From: Eremococcus coleocola DSM 15696
Lineage (GTDB): Bacteria; Bacillota; Bacilli; Lactobacillales; Aerococcaceae
NCBI RefSeq assembly: GCF_000428865.1
Contig: NZ_AUAT01000011.1
Span: 1-64,000, forward strand
Length of the DNA: 64,000 nt
Reading direction: 5' to 3'
Shown: piece after piece, positions 59,316-64,000 of the stretch
How positions within the stretch are numbered: position 1 is the stretch's first letter
Layout of the letters: each line of letters begins with the position of its first letter
Position numbers and translations under genes: made by a program
The notes under the pieces: generated by a model
Told to the model about the DNA's origin: nothing
What the model saw: only the letters and a program-made list of their open reading frames with translations
Database searches by the model: none

Positions 59316-60282
59316 AAGCCCAAGCCTTTCTTAGCTGGTGGTTTAATGACACAAAGTCTAGTGCCATACGTCCGTCCTGAATATAATGCTTCAAAGTGGG
59401 TCCGTGGAGAATTTCATAAATCGCTAAGCGTTGGTGCTGTAAATGATTAGTCAGACAAGATGTCACCAAGCGTTGTGACACCACCCCAATTAGGGTTTGT
59501 TCTAATTGCTGCTGACTTATCTTTAATTCCTGGAGGCGGCCAATGACCCCCTGACAATTTTTGGCATGGATCGTGGCAATCATTAAATGTCCCGTTAAGG
59601 CTCCTCGAATCACCATCCGGGCGGTCTCTTCATCCCGGATTTCACCGATGAGGAGGATCTCAGGATGGTGACGTAAACTCGCCTTAATCAATAAGTCATA
59701 ACTAATACCAGCTCGAAGATTGATTTCAGTTTGGAGAAAATTTGGTTCATAGATTTCGACGGGATCTTCCATGGTAATAATTTGAATGGTTTCCTGCCCC
59801 ATTCGCTGCCTCAATAGATGATAGATAGTGGTTGTTTTACCAGAACCCACTGGACCCGAAAAAAGAATCAGACCACTCTGGCGTTTAACTAATTTCTCTA
59901 GAACTTGTTCCTGCTTAGGGAAATAAGTCTGTAAATGTTGGTCTTTGGTCCGCTCTGCTTGTAAAATCCGAATTACCAAGGATTCCTCTAGGTGAACATT
60001 GGCAATCGTCGAAAACCGTAGTTCTACCTGACTATGGTCTAGCTGATAGTTAACCGAGCCTGACTGTGGGCGCCGTCGTTCCCCCACCTCCATATCCGCT
60101 AAATATTTGAAATAAGCAATTAAACGTCGCCCCCATTCAAGTCCTTGATCTTGGAAATGACTTAAACACCCCTCTTTTCGGAAATAAATACGGTAGTTTT
60201 CTTTCCAAGGTAGCAAATGGACATCTGAAACCTGAGCCTTTAAGGCTGCTTGTATTAAATCCTTTCCTGCTTGTTCAATCAT
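59269..60282 (-). CDS. comGA: Competence pilus assembly ATPase ComGA
   Basis: 337 residues of the GspE/PilB family. N-terminal domain SDVHLLPWKENYRIYFR, Asp box ITMEDPVEIYEP, Walker A SGPVGSGKTTTIYHL (about 138-152), Walker B LLIGEIRDEETA and His box LTGHLMIATIHAKN. It powers assembly of the pilus that brings DNA to ComEA. AAAGGAG precedes the ATG. First gene of the seven-gene operon. Confidence 0.95.
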   Translation of the reverse strand: MIEQAGKDLIQAALKAQVSDVHLLPWKENYRIYFRKEGCLSHFQDQGLEWGRRLIAYFKYLADMEVGERRRPQSGSVNYQLDHSQVELRFSTIANVHLEESLVIRILQAERTKDQHLQTYFPKQEQVLEKLVKRQSGLILFSGPVGSGKTTTIYHLLRQRMGQETIQIITMEDPVEIYEPNFLQTEINLRAGISYDLLIKASLRHHPEILLIGEIRDEETARMVIRGALTGHLMIATIHAKNCQGVIGRLQELKISQQQLEQTLIGVVSQRLVTSCLTNHLQHQRLAIYEILHGPTLKHYIQDGRMALDFVSLNHQLRKAWAYGYISKENYEKFELV

Positions 60283-60625
60283 GGCTAACTCCTTTCATCT
60301 TGCCTATAAATAAATACCCTAAAAAATCACGATTCCGTTTTAATCGAGTAATTTATTTTAAAAGGAATTAACAGCAGGTCAAAAGCAAAATAACTTTATT
60401 TTTTGCGGTGCTAATGACGTCCGTATAGGTGAATTTGATAGAACTGACTATCACTCAAGCAAAAAATCACCGCAAGTTCATTTGACTAAATAGCTTAATA
60501 CGTAAATTAATCAAAGGACTGGACTTTTTGCCCAGCCCCGTGACTATACTTGATTTTGCTAATATGCTATTATAGAAAAGGCAGAGAAAACAGGTTTCAC
60601 CAAAAATTTCAAAAGGAGATTTAAC
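60283..60625. other. Divergent spacer between comGA and rpoY
   Basis: The 343 bp hold no gene. TTGCGGTG (60403-60410) pairs with CACCGCAA (60468-60475) around a GATAG/CTATC hairpin (60437-60452), which gives a branched structure with no T-run. A separate GC-rich hairpin lies at 60516-60539 (GGACTGGAC with GCCCAGCCCC), nearly the oppA terminator sequence. The comG and rpoY promoters must lie here; neither a cin box nor a consensus -35/-10 pair is convincing. Confidence 0.45.
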
Positions 60626-60841
60626 ATGATATATAAAGTAAATTATCAAGAAAATAAAATCGAAGTACCTCGGCGTGAAAACACCAAGGCACTTTATGTC
60701 GAAGCGGATTCTATAGTGGAAGCCCGCTCAAAAATCAGTGAAAATACACCATACAATATTGAATTTATTCAAGAAATAGATGGAGCGTTCTTGGAATACG
60801 AACAAGAAAACAATCCTGATTTTAAGGTGTTGACTTTCTAA
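60626..60841 (+). CDS. rpoY: RNA polymerase epsilon subunit
   Basis: 71 residues. The DUF1447 family pattern [29 protein letters not shown], ending [17 protein letters not shown], is complete. It is a small RNA polymerase accessory subunit found only in Firmicutes. AAAAGGAG precedes the ATG. It lies one base upstream of rnjA, the usual pairing in Bacilli. Confidence 0.95.
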   Translation: MIYKVNYQENKIEVPRRENTKALYVEADSIVEARSKISENTPYNIEFIQEIDGAFLEYEQENNPDFKVLTF

Positions 60842-60842
60842 G

Positions 60843-62555
60843 ATGGCAGTCAATTTAAAAAATAACGAAGTCGGCGTTTTTGCAGTCGGTGGTTTGGAAG
60901 AAATTGGAAAAAATATGTATGGGGTCCAATTTCAAGATGAGATCGTCCTCCTTGACTGTGGCGTTTTATTCCCAGAAGATGACTTATTGGGAATTGACTA
61001 TGTTATCAATGATTTTCAATACATTATCGAAAACCAACATAAGGTAAAAGCCTTAGTCATTAGTCATGGTCACGAAGACCATATTGGTGGAATTCCTTTT
61101 CTCTTACAACAATTAAATGTGCCAATCTATGCCGATCCACTAGCTGCTGCCCTTATTCGTAACAAATTACAAGAACGTGGCCTACTTAGGGATGCACAGA
61201 TTACCGAATATAAAGAAGACACTGAGATTAACTTCCGTAAACTTAAAGTATCCTTCTATCGGACAACTCACTCTATTCCTGAAGCTTATGGAATAGTTAT
61301 CAATAGCCCAGTTGGTAATATCGTCTTCACAGGTGACTATAAGTTTGACTTTACCCCTGTGGGCGAACCAGCAAACTTACATAAAATGGCACGAATTGGT
61401 GAGGAAGGCGTCCTCCTCTTGATGGGTGACTCAACCAATGCTGAAATTCCAAATTTCACCATGTCCGAACGGATTGTGGGACAGTCTATCCATTCAATTA
61501 TTAAAAGTGTTCAAGGCCGGGTTATATTTGCAACCTTCGCCTCTAACGTTTCCCGGTTACAACAAGTTGTTGAAGCAGCCGTTGAAACTGACCGTAAAAT
61601 TGCCGTCTTTGGCCGATCTATGGAAAATGCTTTTAAAAATGGCCGTGAATTAGGTTATATTGATGATAAGGGACTCGATGTCATTATTGAAAGCAAGGAT
61701 ATTAATCGCTATCCTACGGAAAAATTTATCATCCTTTGTACGGGTTCACAAGGTGAACCCATGGCAGCTTTATCCCGGATTTCAAATGGGACTCACCGAC
61801 AAATTCAAATTCAACCAAATGATACGGTTATCTTCTCAAGTTCACCTATTCCTGGTAACACGGTTTCCGTTAACCGGGTAATCAATTCCTTAATTGAAGC
61901 CGGTGCTGAAGTCATCCATGGTAAGTTAAACAATATCCATACTTCTGGTCACGGCAGTCAACAAGAGCAATTATTGATGATGCGCTTGATGAAGCCTAAA
62001 TACTTTATGCCAGTCCACGGTGAATACCGGATGTTATCCATCCAAGCTAAACTCGCTCAATTAACAGGTATTCCAGCTGAAAACTGCTTTGTCCAAAAGA
62101 ACGGTGATATGTTAGCCTTAACCGCTAATAGTGCCCGTCGAGCGGGTCACTTCCCGGCTCAAGCTGTTTATGTGGATGGTTCTGGTATTGGTGATGTGGG
62201 TAATATTGTCCTTCGAGATCGGAAGAACCTATCTGAAAATGGTTTAGTGATTGTTACAGCTACCATTGATTACAAGAATAAACAATTGATTTCTGGTCCA
62301 GACATTATGTCGCGTGGTTTTATCTACATGCGGGAATCCGTTGATTTAATCAATGATATGCAGCAAACCTTACGTTCTGCCATTAACCGTGGTTTGAATG
62401 AAAATGGCAATAGAATTAATGAACGTATGATGCGGGATATTATCTTTGATACCATCAAGCCCTTCTTATATGACCGGACCGAACGTTCACCAATGATTCT
62501 GCCAGTCTTATTGGATGTCAATAAGGGGGTCCGTAAACGCCAAGTTAAAAAATAA
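60843..62555 (+). CDS. rnjA: Ribonuclease J1
   Basis: 570 residues. Metallo-beta-lactamase/beta-CASP nuclease: SHGHEDHIGG (74-83), FTGDYKFD, GDSTNAE, the beta-CASP domain with ATFASNVSRLQQ and CTGSQGEP, HTSGHGSQQE and the C-terminal domain. It is a 5'-3' exo- and endoribonuclease central to mRNA turnover and rRNA maturation in Firmicutes. Cotranscribed with rpoY and followed by a terminator. Confidence 0.97.
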   Translation: MAVNLKNNEVGVFAVGGLEEIGKNMYGVQFQDEIVLLDCGVLFPEDDLLGIDYVINDFQYIIENQHKVKALVISHGHEDHIGGIPFLLQQLNVPIYADPLAAALIRNKLQERGLLRDAQITEYKEDTEINFRKLKVSFYRTTHSIPEAYGIVINSPVGNIVFTGDYKFDFTPVGEPANLHKMARIGEEGVLLLMGDSTNAEIPNFTMSERIVGQSIHSIIKSVQGRVIFATFASNVSRLQQVVEAAVETDRKIAVFGRSMENAFKNGRELGYIDDKGLDVIIESKDINRYPTEKFIILCTGSQGEPMAALSRISNGTHRQIQIQPNDTVIFSSSPIPGNTVSVNRVINSLIEAGAEVIHGKLNNIHTSGHGSQQEQLLMMRLMKPKYFMPVHGEYRMLSIQAKLAQLTGIPAENCFVQKNGDMLALTANSARRAGHFPAQAVYVDGSGIGDVGNIVLRDRKNLSENGLVIVTATIDYKNKQLISGPDIMSRGFIYMRESVDLINDMQQTLRSAINRGLNENGNRINERMMRDIIFDTIKPFLYDRTERSPMILPVLLDVNKGVRKRQVKK

Positions 62556-62577
62556 TGCAATTTAAACTAAATAAAAA

Positions 62578-62611
62578 AGAGTTAGACCTAAATTGGTCTA
62601 ACTCTTTTTTA
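62578..62611. terminator. Convergent terminator between rnjA and smpB
   Basis: A perfect 11-bp stem AGAGTTAGACC/GGTCTAACTCT with a 6-nt loop; six Ts follow on the plus strand and six As precede on the left, so it serves both genes. Confidence 0.9.
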
Positions 62612-62624
62612 TTTAATAATCAGA

Positions 62625-63089
62625 TTAATAACGGTCTTTCATAGCACGATCAATATCGCGTTTAGCTTGATCTTGTTTTAAAGATTGACGTTTATCATAT
62701 TTGTTCTTTCCTCGGGCTAGGCCAATCAATAATTTGGCTCTACCTCTAACCAAATAGACTTTTAAAGGGACCGCAGTCAGACCTTTTTGTCGTAGTTCTT
62801 GATCCCACTTAAGAATTTCCCGCTTATGCAAAAGCAATTTACGATCACGCACCGGATCATGGTTAAATATATTTCCTTGTTCATAAGGACTGATATGGGC
62901 TGCTTTTAACCAAGCTTGTCCCCCATAAAAAGAAATGTAACCATCTTGTAAGTTCATCTTACCTTGACGTACCGATTTAATTTCGGTCCCCGTTAAAGCA
63001 ATCCCTGCTTCTAAGGTCTCTAAAATTTCATAATCATGGCGGGCCTTACGATTGGAGGCCAAGGGTTTGTCTTTTTTCACTTGGGACAT
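62625..63089 (-). CDS. smpB: SsrA-binding protein SmpB
   Basis: 154 residues: [39 protein letters not shown] (OB fold), [14 protein letters not shown]-type middle (here [12 protein letters not shown]), and the basic tail [12 protein letters not shown]. With tmRNA it rescues stalled ribosomes. The ATG at 63089 follows TAGGAATTTG; an in-frame TTG one codon upstream is less likely. Located 23 bp downstream of rnr, the usual Firmicute pairing. Confidence 0.95.
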   Translation of the reverse strand: MSQVKKDKPLASNRKARHDYEILETLEAGIALTGTEIKSVRQGKMNLQDGYISFYGGQAWLKAAHISPYEQGNIFNHDPVRDRKLLLHKREILKWDQELRQKGLTAVPLKVYLVRGRAKLLIGLARGKNKYDKRQSLKQDQAKRDIDRAMKDRY

Positions 63090-63112
63090 CAAATTCCTAC
63101 TTTCTGTTTAAA

Positions 63113-64000
63113 TTATTTCCCCCGTTTTGTCATTTTAAAAGACTTGGAGAATTTTGCAGTCTTATTTTTACGGACTTTTTGCTTAGTCTTCGGCTTGCCC
63201 TTAGCTTGACCTGACTTGGCAAATTTAGGTTTGCCCTGGTTAGCCTTAGCCTTATTCTTGGCCCGACCTTTAGACGTAGTCGCAGACTTACCAGGCTTGT
63301 GGTGATTGCCAGACGTATTTTGTTTAGGACGACGGCCCAAACGTTTCTGACCTTGGGCTAAATCTAAAGCTGCTTGGTCCGCTTTTTGGCTTTCATAATC
63401 GACTAATTTAAAATCAATTTGTCGTTGGCTAATATCAACTTTTTCCACTTCAATCACGACTTTCTGACCGATTTTAAAAACATTACTGGTCCGCTCGCCG
63501 ACTAACATATAGTGGGAAGGAATAAATTGATAATAATCATCAGACAATTTATCAAGACTGATTAAACCTTCAACCGTATTGGCCAATTCTACGAACATCC
63601 CAAAAGAAGTGACCGAAGCAATATGGCCTGGGAACTGTTGTCCAATTTTATCGGCCATAAATTCAGCCTTCTTCAGGGCATCCGTTTCACGTTCTGCATC
63701 CACCGCGCGTCGTTCCATTTTTGATGCTTGGTCAGCAGCACCAGCCAAGTAACTTGTTTCTTGGTAAATTTCCTTCTTACTTGGACGTGCAAGGTAAAAA
63801 TGGATGAGACGATGAACCATTAGGTCCGGATAACGACGAATCGGTGAAGTAAAATGAGTATATTCTTTGGTTGCTAGTCCATAATGTCCCAGAGGTTCAA
63901 TCGAATATTTGGCTTGTTGCATCGACCGTAACATAATCATCGCCAAAACTGATTCAAAATCTTGTCCTTGGACTTTTTTCAGAGTTTCTTGTAACTGTTT
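63113..64000 (-). CDS. rnr: Ribonuclease R, C-terminal part (gene runs off the window)
   Basis: The visible 295 residues hold the end of the RNB catalytic domain (LRSMQQAKYSIEPLGHYGLATKEYTHFTSPIRRYPDLMVHRLI), the S1 domain (GQQFPGHIASVTSFGMFVELANTVEGLI) and a long Lys-rich tail of about 85 residues. The reading frame is open to the right edge, so the N-terminal part lies outside. A 3'-5' exoribonuclease that degrades structured RNA and works with SmpB/tmRNA. Confidence 0.94.
   Translation of the reverse strand, partial: KQLQETLKKVQGQDFESVLAMIMLRSMQQAKYSIEPLGHYGLATKEYTHFTSPIRRYPDLMVHRLIHFYLARPSKKEIYQETSYLAGAADQASKMERRAVDAERETDALKKAEFMADKIGQQFPGHIASVTSFGMFVELANTVEGLISLDKLSDDYYQFIPSHYMLVGERTSNVFKIGQKVVIEVEKVDISQRQIDFKLVDYESQKADQAALDLAQGQKRLGRRPKQNTSGNHHKPGKSATTSKGRAKNKAKANQGKPKFAKSGQAKGKPKTKQKVRKNKTAKFSKSFKMTKRGK

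Overview
The window is low-GC Gram-positive chromosome from a member of the Lactobacillales. The gene families (rpoY-rnjA, yutD/yutF/yunD, ylbG, yqhY, a pyruvate dehydrogenase operon, competence genes) and the start of a 16S rRNA gene fit the Aerococcaceae or a close relative, but I cannot fix the genus by eye. Almost everything is core genome. I see no prophage, transposase, CRISPR array or defence island, and no convincing new multi-gene system. The interest lies in individual anomalies.

Layout. 1-600: 5' end of a 16S rRNA gene (minus strand) behind three degenerate, roughly 95-bp repeated promoter units. 675-3031: pgi, an S1-domain protein and a cyclophilin (minus). 3166-5922 (plus): divergent-PAP2 protein, ferredoxin-NADP reductase, PgpA-like protein and an unrecognised protein. 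6078-9605 (minus): yunD-yutD-yutF-TIGR01906 operon. 9795-10643: degV. 10745-13545 (minus): MalY-type lyase, lipoprotein polysaccharide deacetylase and a secreted Ig-like protein whose promoter carries a WalR-like box. 13628-16698: comEA-comEC. 16838-19543: ftsW-ylbG-rsmD-coaD. 19714-23322: sodA, then yktA-suhB-typA. 23530-24312: a decayed CopB copper ATPase that keeps its CopY-type operator. 24398-30690: complete F1Fo ATP synthase operon (atpBEFHAGDC) with a delta subunit of only 112 residues. 30989-36176: pdhABCD. 36666-42771: oppA-oppBCDF, with a repeat-rich 0.5-kb spacer after oppA. 43009-44346: gdhA. 44549-47455: tRNA-Arg(TCT), def, hflX, miaA. 47480-55609: recN-tlyA-ispA-xseBA-folD and nusB-yqhY-pepP. 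55848-60282: seven-gene comG operon. 60626-62555 (plus): rpoY-rnjA. 62625-64000 (minus): smpB and a partial rnr.

How the genes work together. pgi, pdhABCD, gdhA, the ATP synthase and sodA cover central carbon, nitrogen and energy metabolism with oxygen detoxification. comEA/comEC and comGA-GG are two of the modules needed for DNA uptake and all appear intact. typA, rsmD, tlyA, nusB, hflX, miaA, def, smpB, rnr, rnjA and rpoY form a large transcription, translation and RNA-quality set. oppABCDF imports peptides.

Points that merit a second look: the N-terminally shortened AtpH; a FolD whose catalytic lysine position is isoleucine and whose signature motifs are eroded; an OppA with no lipobox cysteine; the CopB remnant with an intact cop box and a neighbouring cre-like site; repeated hairpins between oppA and oppB; triplicated rrn promoters; and a pair of ACAGT/ACTGT dyads upstream of pdhA.
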